DNA from: Microbacterium sulfonylureivorans
GTDB lineage: Bacteria; Actinomycetota; Actinomycetes; Actinomycetales; Microbacteriaceae
Direction: 5' to 3'
Assembly (NCBI RefSeq): GCF_003999995.1
Contig: NZ_RJAD01000001.1
Span: 186,001 to 250,000 of the forward strand
Length of the DNA stretch: 64,000 nucleotides
Shown here: in pieces, positions 9,810-19,028 of the stretch
Layout of the letters: each line of letters begins with the position of its first letter
How positions within the stretch are numbered: the stretch's first letter is position 1
Notes under the pieces: model-generated
Databases searched by the model: none
Told to the model about the DNA's origin: nothing
Seen by the model: only the letters and a program-made list of their open reading frames with translations
Program-made: the position numbers and the translations under genes

Positions 9810-11123
9810 TCAGTCTCCTTCCACACGCAGAACCGAGACGACGCGCTCGACGACGCCGCTCGCGGCGAGACGGTCGACCGTCTCGCTGAGGTCCTGCTCC
9901 AAAGCCTTGTGAGTGCCGATCACGAGCCGCGCGACGCCGGGCGCGCCGTTCGACTCCTGAACGACGGTCTGCTCGACGGTCGCGATCGACACGCGGCCCT
10001 CGCTCAGCGTGCCCGCGACCGTCGCCAGCACGCCCGGCTGATCGTCGACCTCGAGCGTGATCTGGTAGCGCGTCGTGACGCGTCCGACCGGGACGATCGG
10101 CAGGTTGGCCAACGTGGACTCGCCCACGCCGACGCCACCCGCGATGTGACGGCGCGCCGCCGAGACGACGTCGCCCAGCACGGCGGAGGCGGTCTGCACG
10201 CCGCCGGCGCCCGCGCCGTAGAACATGAGGTTGCCCGCGGCCTCGGCCTGCACGAAGACGGCGTTGTTGGCCCCGTGCACGCTCGCCAGAGGGTGGGACC
10301 GGTCGATCAGGGCCGGGTAGACACGGACCGAGATCGCCTCGCCGGACTCGTCGTTCAGCCGCTCGCACACGGCGAGGAGCTTGATGACGTAGCCGGCGTG
10401 GCGCGCGGCATCCATCATCGACTTGTCGATCGCGGTGATGCCCTCGCGGTGGACGGACTCGAGGGGGACCGTCGTGTGGAAGGCGAGGCTCGCGAGGATC
10501 GCCGCCTTCTGCGCGGCGTCGTAGCCCTCGACGTCGGCGGTGGGGTCGGCCTCGGCGTAGCCGAGCCGCTGGGCGTCGCCGAGCACGTCGAGGAACTCGG
10601 CGCCCTCGGTGTCCATGCGGTCGAGGATGTAGTTCGTCGTCCCGTTGACGATCCCCATGATGCGCTGCACGCGGTCGCCGGCGAGCGAATCGCGCAGCGG
10701 CCGGATGATCGGGATCGCCCCGGCCGCGGCTGCCTCGTAGTACACCTCGGCGCCGACCTGATCGGCTGCGTCGAAGATCTCGGGGCCGTACGTCGCCAGC
10801 AGCGCCTTGTTCGCCGTGACGACGTCCGCGCCCGAGTTGATCGCCTGCAGCAGATAGCTGCGCGCCGGCTCGATGCCGCCCATGAGCTCGATGACGATGT
10901 CGGCGCCCACGATGAGCGACTCGGCGTCGGTCGTCAGCAGCTCGCGAGGGAGCTCGACGTCGCGGGGCGCGTCGAGGTCGCGCACGGCGATCCCGACGAG
11001 CTCGAGGCGCGCTCCTGCGCGGTCGGCGAGTTCGTCCGCGTGCTGCCGGAGCAGTGCGGCGACCTGGGAGCCGACGGCGCCGGCGCCGAGAAGCGCGACG
11101 CGGAGGCGGCGGTAGTCGGTCAT
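9810..11123 (-). CDS. hom: Homoserine dehydrogenase
   Basis: This 437-residue enzyme reduces aspartate semialdehyde to homoserine, the branch point for threonine and methionine. The N-terminal Rossmann motif [10 protein letters not shown], the catalytic-domain segment with [17 protein letters not shown] sequence and [11 protein letters not shown], and a C-terminal ACT-like regulatory domain (about residues 350-430) are present. The ATG overlaps the lysA stop codon (ATGA). Homoserine made here can feed metX and metY about 50 kb away in the same window. Confidence 0.95.
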   Translation of the reverse strand: MTDYRRLRVALLGAGAVGSQVAALLRQHADELADRAGARLELVGIAVRDLDAPRDVELPRELLTTDAESLIVGADIVIELMGGIEPARSYLLQAINSGADVVTANKALLATYGPEIFDAADQVGAEVYYEAAAAGAIPIIRPLRDSLAGDRVQRIMGIVNGTTNYILDRMDTEGAEFLDVLGDAQRLGYAEADPTADVEGYDAAQKAAILASLAFHTTVPLESVHREGITAIDKSMMDAARHAGYVIKLLAVCERLNDESGEAISVRVYPALIDRSHPLASVHGANNAVFVQAEAAGNLMFYGAGAGGVQTASAVLGDVVSAARRHIAGGVGVGESTLANLPIVPVGRVTTRYQITLEVDDQPGVLATVAGTLSEGRVSIATVEQTVVQESNGAPGVARLVIGTHKALEQDLSETVDRLAASGVVERVVSVLRVEGD

Positions 11124-12541
11124 GCGATCCCTTCCGTGGTGGTTCGGGTGAGGCCGGCGTCGCGCACGAGCAGGTCGTCGATCGACTCGCCGCGCACGAT
11201 GATCCGCGCCTCTCCCCCGCGCAGCGCCACGACCGGCGGGCGGGGGACGTAGTTGTAGTTGCTCGCGAGCGAGAAGCAGTACGCCCCGGTCGCGGGCACG
11301 GCCAGCAGGTCGCCGGGCGCGACGTCGCCGGGGAGGTACTCGGCGTCGACGACCACGTCGCCGGACTCGCAGTGCTTTCCGACCACCCGGACGAGCGCCG
11401 GCGCCGCCGTGCTCGCGCGGGACGCGATCCGCGCCGAGAACTCGGCGCCGTAGAGCGCGGGACGCGCGTTGTCGCTCATGCCGCCGTCGACGCTGACGTA
11501 CAGGCGCTGCGCGCCGCCGTCGACCTCGACCGGCTTGGTCGTGCCGACCTCGTACAGTGTCACCCCGGCACGGCCGACGATGGCCCGGCCGGGCTCGAAC
11601 GCCAGGTTCGGCATCGGGATGCCGCGCACGGAGCACTGGCGGGCGACGGCCTCGGCGATGCCGACGGCGAGCTGCTCGATCGGCGTCGGATCGTCGACAG
11701 AGGTATAGGCGATGCCGAAACCGCCCCCGAGGTTGAGGACGGGCATCTCCCCTCCCTCGCGAAGCTCGGCGTGGAGCTCGACGATGCGCGACGCCGACTC
11801 CTCGAACCCGGCGGTGCCGAAGATCTGCGAGCCGATGTGGCAATGGAGGCCCACGAACTCGAGGCCGTCGAGCTCGCGGATACGAGCGACGGCGGCCGGG
11901 GCATCCGTGAGCGTGAAGCCGAACTTCTGGTCTTCGTGCGCCGTCGCGAGGAAGTCGTGCGTCTCGGCATGGACTCCGCTGTTCACCCGCAGCAGAACGG
12001 ACTGGCGCACACCACGACGGCCGACGATCGCGGCGAGGCGCTCGATCTCGATGAGGCTGTCGATGACGATCGAGCCGACGCCGGCCGAGACTGCGGCCTC
12101 GAGCTCGGCGACGCTCTTGTTGTTGCCGTGGAAGCCGAGCCGCGCGGGGTCGGCGCCGGCCGCCAGCGCGAGAGCGAGCTCGCCGCCGGTGCAGACGTCG
12201 ACGGCGAGACCCTCGTCGGTCACCCAGCGGACCACCTCGGAGCTGAGGAACGCCTTGCCCGCGTAGTAGACGCGCGCCTGCACGCCGTGGAGCGCGGCCG
12301 CGGCACGGAAGGCGTCGAGCGTGCGCCGCGCCGTGGCGCGCACCTCGTCTTCGTCGAGGACCCACAGCGGCGTGCCGAAGCGGTCGGCGAGATCGGTCGC
12401 GGCGATGCCGCCGAGGCGGAGCGCGCCGTCGTCGTCGCGCACCGCGTTGGCCGGCCACACGAGCGGAGCGAGCGCGTTGGCGTCGTCCGGCTCGACGAGC
12501 CATGCCGGTGCCAGGGTGCGGGACTGCGAAGGGGCGGACAC
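11120..12541 (-). CDS. lysA: Diaminopimelate decarboxylase
   Basis: This PLP barrel enzyme decarboxylates meso-diaminopimelate to lysine. The PLP lysine is in YYAGKAFL. HGNNKS, the glycine loop LGGGFGIAY, EPGRAIVG and the C-terminal HCESGD active-site cysteine are all visible. The start is uncertain. A GTG at 12541 gives 473 residues; the frame is open to 12661, with an in-frame TTG at about 12553 too, and none has a strong ribosome site. A TAGACT hexamer near 12648 suggests a promoter with a leader of about 100 bases. Confidence 0.93.
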   Translation of the reverse strand: MSAPSQSRTLAPAWLVEPDDANALAPLVWPANAVRDDDGALRLGGIAATDLADRFGTPLWVLDEDEVRATARRTLDAFRAAAALHGVQARVYYAGKAFLSSEVVRWVTDEGLAVDVCTGGELALALAAGADPARLGFHGNNKSVAELEAAVSAGVGSIVIDSLIEIERLAAIVGRRGVRQSVLLRVNSGVHAETHDFLATAHEDQKFGFTLTDAPAAVARIRELDGLEFVGLHCHIGSQIFGTAGFEESASRIVELHAELREGGEMPVLNLGGGFGIAYTSVDDPTPIEQLAVGIAEAVARQCSVRGIPMPNLAFEPGRAIVGRAGVTLYEVGTTKPVEVDGGAQRLYVSVDGGMSDNARPALYGAEFSARIASRASTAAPALVRVVGKHCESGDVVVDAEYLPGDVAPGDLLAVPATGAYCFSLASNYNYVPRPPVVALRGGEARIIVRGESIDDLLVRDAGLTRTTTEGIA

Positions 12542-12697
12542 GGGGAGGACCAATCGGTTCGAGCTTCGGCGCTGGGCCGCCCGGACGACCGGATCGGCGC
12601 GAATGCCGCGGCCGGAGAGTTCACGCGCCGGGCGGTCCTTGCAGTCTAGGGCACAGCCCATGCCGCCTCCGTGATGTGTGACGGCGGGCGAAATGCG

Positions 12698-13507
12698 TCA
12701 GCCGCAGGTGCCGTTCGCCTGGAGCGCGGGGTCGTTCACGATCGCGCCGTCCACGTCGGCATCCGCGACCAGCACGTCGCCGTCCACGCGCACATCCGTC
12801 ATCGTCACGCCGGCGGGGATGTACTGCGCGAGGCACACGGTCCAGTCGCGCACCACCACGTCGGCGAGCGCGCCGAACTGCTGCGAGAGCTGCCCGGCGT
12901 CGATCTGGGCGCCCGCGAGCTCGAACGACGTCGGCGTGAGCACGATATCGCCGTCCGTCACCGATGGAGTCATGGAGACCCCGACGGGGAACCCCACGCC
13001 GAAGACCTGAAGCTCGGTCGCCATCGTGACGTCGGGCTCGGCGAGGCCGACCGACTCGGCGGGGAATCCGTCGATCGTCGAAAGGAGCCCCTGGAGCTGG
13101 GCCTCGTCGAGCGTGACCGTCGCGGTGGCACCGCCCATGTCGGCGCCTTCGCGGATCGGCACATCGGTCGCCGTGATCGTCACGTCTCCCTCGAACGCAC
13201 CGACGGGCACGTCGTCGGACGACACGGTCACCTCGGTCAGGCTCCCGCCGATGAGCTGCGGGATCATCATCCCCGCAACCTCGACGTCGACCTCGTGGTC
13301 GGCCGGCAGCGACAGCCGCTCGCTGACCTCGCCCTCGATCGTGCGCGAGACGAGGTCGCGGGCGATGGCCTCGGCGGCGAACCAGGCGACGATCGCCAGG
13401 ACCACGACGATGGCGAAGGCGACCAGCCACGGCCACCACCGGCGCTTGGGCGCCTGGGTGTGCTCCCAGTCGGGCAGCTGCTGTGTGGCCTGGTCGTCAG
13501 CACTCAC
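12698..13507 (-). CDS. Membrane-anchored DUF2993 (LmeA-like) phospholipid-binding protein
   Basis: This 269-residue protein has a cytoplasmic tail of about 23 residues, one membrane helix (about residues 24-45, WPWLVAFAIVVVLAIVAW) and an extracytoplasmic DUF2993 domain. That family binds phospholipids; mycobacterial LmeA acts in lipomannan maturation. The GTG start lies 2 bases after the argS stop, so it is probably cotranscribed with argS. The assignment rests on overall pattern and is good at the family level only. Confidence 0.75.
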   Translation of the reverse strand: MSADDQATQQLPDWEHTQAPKRRWWPWLVAFAIVVVLAIVAWFAAEAIARDLVSRTIEGEVSERLSLPADHEVDVEVAGMMIPQLIGGSLTEVTVSSDDVPVGAFEGDVTITATDVPIREGADMGGATATVTLDEAQLQGLLSTIDGFPAESVGLAEPDVTMATELQVFGVGFPVGVSMTPSVTDGDIVLTPTSFELAGAQIDAGQLSQQFGALADVVVRDWTVCLAQYIPAGVTMTDVRVDGDVLVADADVDGAIVNDPALQANGTCG

Positions 13508-13509
13508 GG

Positions 13510-15174
13510 CTACATCCGCTCCGGCGCGCTCACGCCCAGCAGGTCGAGCCCGTTGCGCAGCACTTGACCGGTGGCGTCGTTCAGCCACAGGCGGGTGCGG
13601 TGCACCGCCTCGACGGGCTCGTCGCCGAGCGGGATCACCCGGCAATTGTCGTACCAGCGGTGGTAAAGGCCCGCGAGCTCCTCGAGGTACCGGGCGACGC
13701 GGTGGGGCTCGCGCACCTCGGCGGCGAACGCGACCGTTCGCGGGAACTCCTGCAGCGCCCCGAGGAGCGCCGACTCGGTCTCGTGCACGAGGAGCTCGGG
13801 CGCGAACTCGGAGCGGTCGACACCGGATGCCGCGGCGTTTCGCCCGACGTTGTGCGTGCGGGCGTGCGCGTACTGCACGTAGAAGACCGGGTTGTCGTTG
13901 GTGCGCTTCTGCAGGACGTCGAGATCGACGTCGAGGTTCGAGTCCGCGGAACTGCGCACGAGCGCGTAGCGAGCGGCATCGACGCCGACGATCTCGACGA
14001 GATCCTCGAGCGTGACGACGGTCCCGGCGCGCTTGGACATGCGCATCGGCTGGCCGTCCTTCACGAGGTTCACCATCTGCCCGATGAGGATCTGCAGGTT
14101 GACGCCCGGCTCGTCGCCGAACGCGGCGCACATCGCCATCATGCGCTGCACGTAGCCGTGGTGGTCGGCGCCGAGCATGATGATGCAGCGATTGAAGCCG
14201 CGCTCGCGCTTGTCGAGGTAGTACGCGAGGTCGCCCGAGATGTACGCCGGCGTGCCGTTCGATCGGATGACCACGCGATCGCGATCGTCGCCGAATGTCG
14301 TCGAGCGCAGCCACACCGCGCCCTCGTCCTCGAAGATGTGACCCTGCTCGCGGAGGCGATCGACGGCCCGCGCGACGGCGCCCGACTCGTGCAGGTCGTT
14401 CTCGTGGAAGTAGACGTCGAAGTCGACGCCGAAGTCGTGGAGGCTCTTCTTGATCTCGTCGAACATGAAGCCCACGCCGAGCGAGCGGAACGCCTCCTGC
14501 TTGGCGTCGGCGTCGAGGGCGTCGATGTCGCCGTCGTAGGCGAGCGCGACCCGTCGTGCGATGTCGACGATGTAGCCGCCGCCGTAGCCGTCCTCGGGCG
14601 TCGGCTCACCCGCGTGCGCGGCGACGAGGCTGCGCGCGAACCGGTCGATCTGGGCGCCGTGGTCGTTGAAGTAGTACTCGCGCGTGACCTGCGCGCCCTG
14701 CGCCGAGAGGATGCGGGCGAGCGAGTCACCCACGGCGGCCCACCGGGTGCCGCCGAGATGGATCGGTCCGGTCGGGTTCGCCGAGACGAACTCGAGGTTG
14801 ATGATCTCGTCGCTTCGGGTGTCGTTGGTGCCGAACGCGACGCCGGCGTCGACGATCGTCTTCGCGAGTGCGCCGGCGGCGGCGGCATCGAGCCGGATGT
14901 TGATGAAGCCGGGACCGGCGACCTCCACGCTCGCAACGCCGTCGATGGACTCGAGACCGGCGGCGATCTCGCCGGCGAACTCGCGCGGGTTCGCACCGAC
15001 CACCTTGGCGAGCTTGAGGGCGGCGTTGGACGCCCAGTCGCCGTGATCGCGGTTCTTCGGTCGGTCGAGCGGCAGGTCGGCAGCCGTCAGGCCATCGCCC
15101 GCACCGGGGCGTCGCGCCTCGGCGAGAGGGGCGACGACGGCGAGCAGAGCGGCGGAGAGGGCTTCGGGATTCAT
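13510..15174 (-). CDS. argS: Arginyl-tRNA synthetase
   Basis: This 554-residue class I synthetase charges tRNA-Arg. The HIGH-like signature appears as [10 protein letters not shown] and the KMSKS loop as MRMSKRAGT, with the C-terminal anticodon-binding DALR domain ending in [19 protein letters not shown] lies 9 bases before the ATG, so this is the probable head of the long minus-strand operon (argS, DUF2993, lysA, hom, thrC, thrB). A tRNA-Arg gene lies 3.2 kb away. Confidence 0.96.
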   Translation of the reverse strand: MNPEALSAALLAVVAPLAEARRPGAGDGLTAADLPLDRPKNRDHGDWASNAALKLAKVVGANPREFAGEIAAGLESIDGVASVEVAGPGFINIRLDAAAAGALAKTIVDAGVAFGTNDTRSDEIINLEFVSANPTGPIHLGGTRWAAVGDSLARILSAQGAQVTREYYFNDHGAQIDRFARSLVAAHAGEPTPEDGYGGGYIVDIARRVALAYDGDIDALDADAKQEAFRSLGVGFMFDEIKKSLHDFGVDFDVYFHENDLHESGAVARAVDRLREQGHIFEDEGAVWLRSTTFGDDRDRVVIRSNGTPAYISGDLAYYLDKRERGFNRCIIMLGADHHGYVQRMMAMCAAFGDEPGVNLQILIGQMVNLVKDGQPMRMSKRAGTVVTLEDLVEIVGVDAARYALVRSSADSNLDVDLDVLQKRTNDNPVFYVQYAHARTHNVGRNAAASGVDRSEFAPELLVHETESALLGALQEFPRTVAFAAEVREPHRVARYLEELAGLYHRWYDNCRVIPLGDEPVEAVHRTRLWLNDATGQVLRNGLDLLGVSAPERM

Positions 15175-15214
15175 AACCGCACCAGTCTAGTTCGCGTGGC
15201 GGGGGCGCCTTCCG

Positions 15215-16117
15215 TCAGCCGAGGCGCCCGGCGAGCTCGGCCAGCACGAAGTCCCACCCCTGGCGGTACGAGTCCGCCGGCGCGTCGTCGTCCCACGGTC
15301 CGGTGTGACGCACCGTCACTGCGGTGGCGCCGTCGCCGGTCGCCTCGAACGCCACGTCGACCGCTTCGTCGCGGGAGTCGCCGTCGGCGTCGCTCCATAC
15401 CCACGTGAAGGCGAGCCGCCGTTCGGGCTCGACGGCGAGGTACTCGCCCGAGACCGCGATCCCGTGGCGGGATGCCTCGATCCGGTAGCGCCCCCCGGGG
15501 CGGACGTCCGCCACGATCGCCACGTCGTCCCAGTGATTCCACCACCAGGCGGAGAGGCCGTCGGCGCCCGCCCAGGCATCCCACACGGCGCGCACGGGTG
15601 CCTCGATCACGCGCTCGAGCACCAGCGGGTGCGCGCGCAGCAGCTCCCATCGCCGGGGGGCCCGTCCACCGGCGTCCTCGACCTGTGCGCCGACGACCTC
15701 CGCGAGGGCGACGAGGTTCTGCTCCCACCCCTCGCCGTACTGGAGCATCCGATGCGGGCGCAGCCGGTCGTGCTGCACGGTGAGCCGCGTTCCGGCGCCG
15801 TCGGGATCGAGGCGGATGCGCACGAGGCCGGGGTCGTCGTCGCCGGACCACCAGGTGTACGTCAGCCCTTGCGGCGCGTCGCAGCTCTCCAGCACGGCAC
15901 GGCGGAGCATCCCTCCCCCGAGGTCGACCATGAAGGAGTCACCCGGACGCGACGGCGTCGGCCCGGTTATCGTGCCGTACCACCGGGCGATGCGCTCGGG
16001 AGCCGTGATCGCGTCCCACACCTCGGCGACCGGCGCCCGAAAGGTGCGGATCAGCGTGATCGCCTGGGCGGATCCGTCGCCTGTCAGAGCGCGCACGAAG
16101 GGGTCTGCGGCGTTCAT
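15215..16117 (-). CDS. Double SRPBCC (AHSA1-like) domain protein
   Basis: These 300 residues hold two START-like SRPBCC/AHSA1 domains (about 20-150 and 165-298). Each begins with a typical IEAPVRAVWDAWA-like strand-helix and has a W-rich cavity segment. Family members bind hydrophobic ligands or act in stress responses, but the substrate is unknown. The ATG overlaps the stop of the upstream ArsR gene (ATGA). Paired ArsR/AHSA1 genes are a common two-gene module, so it is probably controlled by that regulator. A tandem domain duplication is less usual than a single domain. Confidence 0.85.
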   Translation of the reverse strand: MNAADPFVRALTGDGSAQAITLIRTFRAPVAEVWDAITAPERIARWYGTITGPTPSRPGDSFMVDLGGGMLRRAVLESCDAPQGLTYTWWSGDDDPGLVRIRLDPDGAGTRLTVQHDRLRPHRMLQYGEGWEQNLVALAEVVGAQVEDAGGRAPRRWELLRAHPLVLERVIEAPVRAVWDAWAGADGLSAWWWNHWDDVAIVADVRPGGRYRIEASRHGIAVSGEYLAVEPERRLAFTWVWSDADGDSRDEAVDVAFEATGDGATAVTVRHTGPWDDDAPADSYRQGWDFVLAELAGRLG

Positions 16118-16440
16118 CGTTCCTCCTTGCGGCCCCGCAGCAGCTCGGTGTCGAGCGCGTCGAGGCGATTGGTCCAGAAGCCCAGCTGCTCGTCGACCCA
16201 GGCCTGCGCCTCGGTCATGCGGTCGCCGGACAGCGAGTAGATTCGCCGCGACCCCGCGGGGACGCTGCGCGCGAACCCCGCGTCGCGCAGCACGCGGAGG
16301 TGGTTCGAGACGGCCGGCTGGCTGATCCCGAACTCGGCGCGGACGACGTCGGTGAGCGCTCCGGACGACTGATCGCCGTGGGCGAGCAGTTCGATCAGAC
16401 GTCTGCGGACGGGATCGCCGAGGATGTCGAGGGCGTGCAC
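16114..16440 (-). CDS. ArsR-family winged-helix repressor
   Basis: This 108-residue DNA-binding protein contains LGDPVRRRLIELLA, then the recognition helix ISQPAVSNHLRVLRDAG and a wing. There is no metal-binding cysteine pair, so it is probably not a metal sensor; such proteins paired with AHSA1 domains sense unknown signals. The GTG start lies 6 bases from a TATAAA hexamer that is embedded in a perfect palindrome, indicating a leaderless, self-repressed promoter. It is translationally coupled to the SRPBCC gene. Confidence 0.9.
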   Translation of the reverse strand: MHALDILGDPVRRRLIELLAHGDQSSGALTDVVRAEFGISQPAVSNHLRVLRDAGFARSVPAGSRRIYSLSGDRMTEAQAWVDEQLGFWTNRLDALDTELLRGRKEER

Positions 16441-16446
16441 AGCCCA

Positions 16447-16472
16447 TTTATATCAGCCTTCACTGATATAAA
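16447..16472. promoter_or_regulatory. ArsR operator overlapping the -10 element
   Basis: TTTATATCAG and CTGATATAAA are perfect 10-bp inverted repeats separated by 6 bases. The left arm contains, on the minus strand, TATAAA at exactly 6 bases from the arsR-type start codon. A bound repressor would cover the promoter. A further partial half site (CTGATA) follows at 16479-16484. The AT-rich block stands out against the surrounding high-GC DNA. Confidence 0.85.
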
Positions 16473-16491
16473 CAAGAACTGATACTACTGC

Positions 16492-17361
16492 TCAGGCGAG
16501 CTGCACGAGCTCGAGGAAGTCGTCCGCGGAGGGATCGGATGCCGCGGCCGGCGTCTCGAGCCCGTCCAGCGTCGTCGCGCCGAGCCCGCCTGCCCCCTCC
16601 AGGTCGTCCGGAACCACCCACGCGTCGACGCGCATCCGCTGGAGCCCGACGTAGCCGCCGTGGTAGCTGAGGAAGGCGCAGTCCGCGGCATCCCGCCCCG
16701 TCGCGATGCGCACGAGCGAGCGGCGATTCGCCAGGCGCGTGCCGTCGATGACGTACCAGGCGCCGTCGAGATACGCCTCGGCGACGGCGTGGAAGTCCAT
16801 CGGCTGGAGGCCGGGAGCGAAGCACGCGGCGTATCGCGCCGGCATGTCCATGGCGCGCAGCAGCGCGATCACGACGTGCGCGTAGTCGCGGCAGACGCCC
16901 TGCCCCGTCATCAGGGTCGTCACCGCGCTGTCGGTGCCCTGACTGAGACCGGGCGTGTACGTGGTGCTCGTCGCAACGAACTCGGACACCGCCGCGATGA
17001 GGTCGTGCCCCTGCAGCCCCTTGAACTGACGACGGGCCTGCTGGAAGACCTCGTCGGACTGGCAGTACCGGCTCGGGCGCAGGTAGGTGATGGCTTCGAG
17101 GTCGCTCGTGCGGCTCGTGGCGGCCTGACCCTCGACGGTCGCCTCGTAGCGCACTTCGAGCCGGCCGGACTCGCCCATCAGGCGATGCAGACGGCTGCCC
17201 GACTGGTCGACGATCTCCGTCGGCGTGTACACGCGCTCGCCCTGCGTGAACGTCAGCTGCTCACTGACCAGGGGCACCGCCTGGGCCGCCGAGATCTGGA
17301 AGATGAGGTCGACGGACGACCCCAGATCGAGGTCCAGTTCGGCGGTCACGACGCGTTGCAC
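16492..17361 (-). CDS. Transglutaminase-like cysteine peptidase family protein
   Basis: This 289-residue protein has the transglutaminase-like core: Cys in GQGVCRDYAH, His in DFHAVAEAYLDG and Asp in WYVIDGTRLA form the expected catalytic triad. An N-terminal beta domain of about 110 residues precedes it, as in many bacterial members. It has no signal peptide and so is likely cytoplasmic. The GTG start is preceded by GAGG about 8 bases upstream. The frame extends further upstream without a better start. Likely a protease or amidase; the substrate is unknown. Confidence 0.85.
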   Translation of the reverse strand: MQRVVTAELDLDLGSSVDLIFQISAAQAVPLVSEQLTFTQGERVYTPTEIVDQSGSRLHRLMGESGRLEVRYEATVEGQAATSRTSDLEAITYLRPSRYCQSDEVFQQARRQFKGLQGHDLIAAVSEFVATSTTYTPGLSQGTDSAVTTLMTGQGVCRDYAHVVIALLRAMDMPARYAACFAPGLQPMDFHAVAEAYLDGAWYVIDGTRLANRRSLVRIATGRDAADCAFLSYHGGYVGLQRMRVDAWVVPDDLEGAGGLGATTLDGLETPAAASDPSADDFLELVQLA

Positions 17362-17520
17362 CGAAGTATCCTCGCATGCCGGAGAGGCCGCTTCCTGCGC
17401 GTGTGCACAGAGGCCCGCAGAGGCCCCGCGATCGCGCCGATCGCTCAGGATTCGCTCGGCGTTTCCACACGTTTCCACGCGATTGCGAGGAGGCGGGGAT
17501 TCGTGACGTACCCTCTCTCC

Positions 17521-18333
17521 ATGCACGCGCCCGGACGCCCCCGCGCACGGCGTCCGTGGCTGCCGCTCGTCGGCGCCGCGCTCGCCGTCGCCGCCGTGTG
17601 CGCGCTCGGGGTGTGGCGACCGTGGGGCGTGACGCCCTCGGCTCCCGTCGCCGCAGAAGAGGAGTCGGCCGCGGTGGTCGTGCCGGCGGCGCTCGAACTG
17701 CCCGACGAGCCGCGTCTGCTCGTGTTCGGCGACTCGTGGGTCTACGGCTCCGCCGCGATCGTCCCGACGCTCGGCTTCGCCTACCGCCTCGGCGACGACC
17801 TGGGGTGGGAGACCATCGTCGACGGCGTCCGCGGCAGCGGCTACCTCAAGCCCGGACTCGACGGCGGCTCGTACTCAGAGCGCGTCGCCGCCCTCGACCC
17901 CGCCCTCGACCCCGATCTGATCATCGTCGAGGGCTCGATCAACGACCGCCGACTGCCGGCGGAGGGGTATCGGGATGCCGTGACCGGCGTATGGAACGCA
18001 CTCCAGTCGCTCTATCCCGAGGCGGCCATCGTCATCCTCGGCCCGTCGCCGCAGGTGCTCCCCGTCGAGCCCGCCACCGCGCGGATCGACCGCGACCTCG
18101 CCGAGCTCGCCGATGCGCGCGGCTGGTGGTACATCTCCCCCCTCGCCGAGGGCTGGATCACCGAGGCGAACTACCTCGACGTGATCGACACGGGTCCGAC
18201 CGGACGCGACCATCCGTCCACGGACGGCCATGCCTACCTCGCCGAGCGGGTCGCGCAGGCGCTCGACGGCATGATCGACGCGACGGATGTCATCGCCGAC
18301 GCCCCGCTCGACGAGGACCTCGTCGCCCCTTGA
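17521..18333 (+). CDS. Secreted or membrane-anchored SGNH/GDSL hydrolase
   Basis: This 270-residue protein starts with an Arg-rich segment and one hydrophobic helix (about residues 15-35) that serves as signal or anchor. The GDS block is VFGDSWVYGS, a GSIND block carries the asparagine, and the catalytic pair is in DHPSTDGHAYL near the end. The family contains esterases and lipases acting on cell-surface or extracellular esters. The ATG is exactly 6 bases after TACCCT (17509-17514), so it is probably leaderless. It diverges from the transglutaminase. Confidence 0.85.
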   Translation: MHAPGRPRARRPWLPLVGAALAVAAVCALGVWRPWGVTPSAPVAAEEESAAVVVPAALELPDEPRLLVFGDSWVYGSAAIVPTLGFAYRLGDDLGWETIVDGVRGSGYLKPGLDGGSYSERVAALDPALDPDLIIVEGSINDRRLPAEGYRDAVTGVWNALQSLYPEAAIVILGPSPQVLPVEPATARIDRDLAELADARGWWYISPLAEGWITEANYLDVIDTGPTGRDHPSTDGHAYLAERVAQALDGMIDATDVIADAPLDEDLVAP

Positions 18334-18376
18334 CGGCACGGCGACGCCCTCTCCGGGTGGTAATCTCGATCGGCAC

Positions 18377-18449
18377 GCCTCCGTAGCTCAGGGGATAGAG
18401 CGTTGGTTTCCGGTACCAAAGGTCGCAGGTTCGATTCCTGTCGGGGGCA
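18377..18449 (+). tRNA. tRNA-Arg (anticodon CCG)
   Basis: The 73-base cloverleaf has a 7-bp acceptor stem (GCCTCCG with CGGGGGC, one G-T pair), the D-arm GCTC...GAGC, an anticodon stem TTGGT/ACCAA with loop TTCCGGT (anticodon CCG, reading CGG), and a T-arm GCAGG-TTCGATT-CCTGT. CCA is not encoded. A strong hairpin follows immediately. Confidence 0.96.
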
Positions 18450-18454
18450 CAAGA

Positions 18455-18487
18455 CGAAACGGCCGTCCCGAAGGGGCGGCCGTTTCG
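18455..18487 (+). terminator. Terminator hairpin after tRNA-Arg
   Basis: An 11-bp perfect outer stem (CGAAACGGCCG with CGGCCGTTTCG) continues through a T-G pair into CCC/GGG with a GAA loop. It starts 6 bases after the tRNA. There is no U-tract, as often seen in high-GC actinobacteria. Confidence 0.85.
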
Positions 18488-18567
18488 CATCGTGCCGGCC
18501 CCCACCCGCCGGAGCCTCCGAGCGGCGCGCAGCGACGCATGGAGGGGCGGGAGCGAGGGAGACCCTG

Positions 18568-19005
18568 TTGACGGCACACGACCACACCGACGCCGAGGGC
18601 GCGCCGCGGCCCCTGGACACGAAGGACCGACGCATCATCGCGTGGACGATCGCCCTGATCATCGTCGGCGGCTACGTCATCTGCCAGGTCCTCGGACTTT
18701 GGACCACGAAGGACGCCGTGCCGCCGTCGTGGCTGATCACGGCGCCGGCAGGCGCAGCGATCGTGGGAGAACCTCGGATCGAACGCTCGAACGACAGGGT
18801 CACGACGTACGTGACGATTCGTCCGGCCGAAGGTCAGAAGGCTCATCAACTCGTCGAGCAGATGGGGCTGTCCGAACAGCCGACTCAGCTCGGTCCGACC
18901 CCACTGGACTGGCGACCCGTCTGGGTGTACAGCAGGCCCACCGAGGACGGTGTCGAACTGCGGCTGGTGTACCGGCGAGACTCGGGCGACGTCATCACGC
19001 CCTAG
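18568..19005 (+). CDS. Hypothetical protein with one membrane helix
   Basis: I do not recognise this 145-residue protein. It has a charged N-terminal segment, one membrane helix (about residues 23-45, IIAWTIALIIVGGYVICQVLG) and a polar C-terminal domain of about 95 residues, likely extracytoplasmic. The TTG start is chosen because GAGGGAGA lies 5 bases upstream and no ATG or GTG fits. It is convergent with the alkylsulfatase and transcribed away from the tRNA. Confidence 0.6.
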   Translation: MTAHDHTDAEGAPRPLDTKDRRIIAWTIALIIVGGYVICQVLGLWTTKDAVPPSWLITAPAGAAIVGEPRIERSNDRVTTYVTIRPAEGQKAHQLVEQMGLSEQPTQLGPTPLDWRPVWVYSRPTEDGVELRLVYRRDSGDVITP

Positions 19006-19028
19006 TCCGGATGGTCTGACGGGATCCG

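Noticed and set aside
9810..12503. A single minus-strand open frame spanning hom and lysA.
   Set aside because: The part beyond 11123 is out of frame with lysA and shows no conserved motifs. hom begins at the ATG at 11123.
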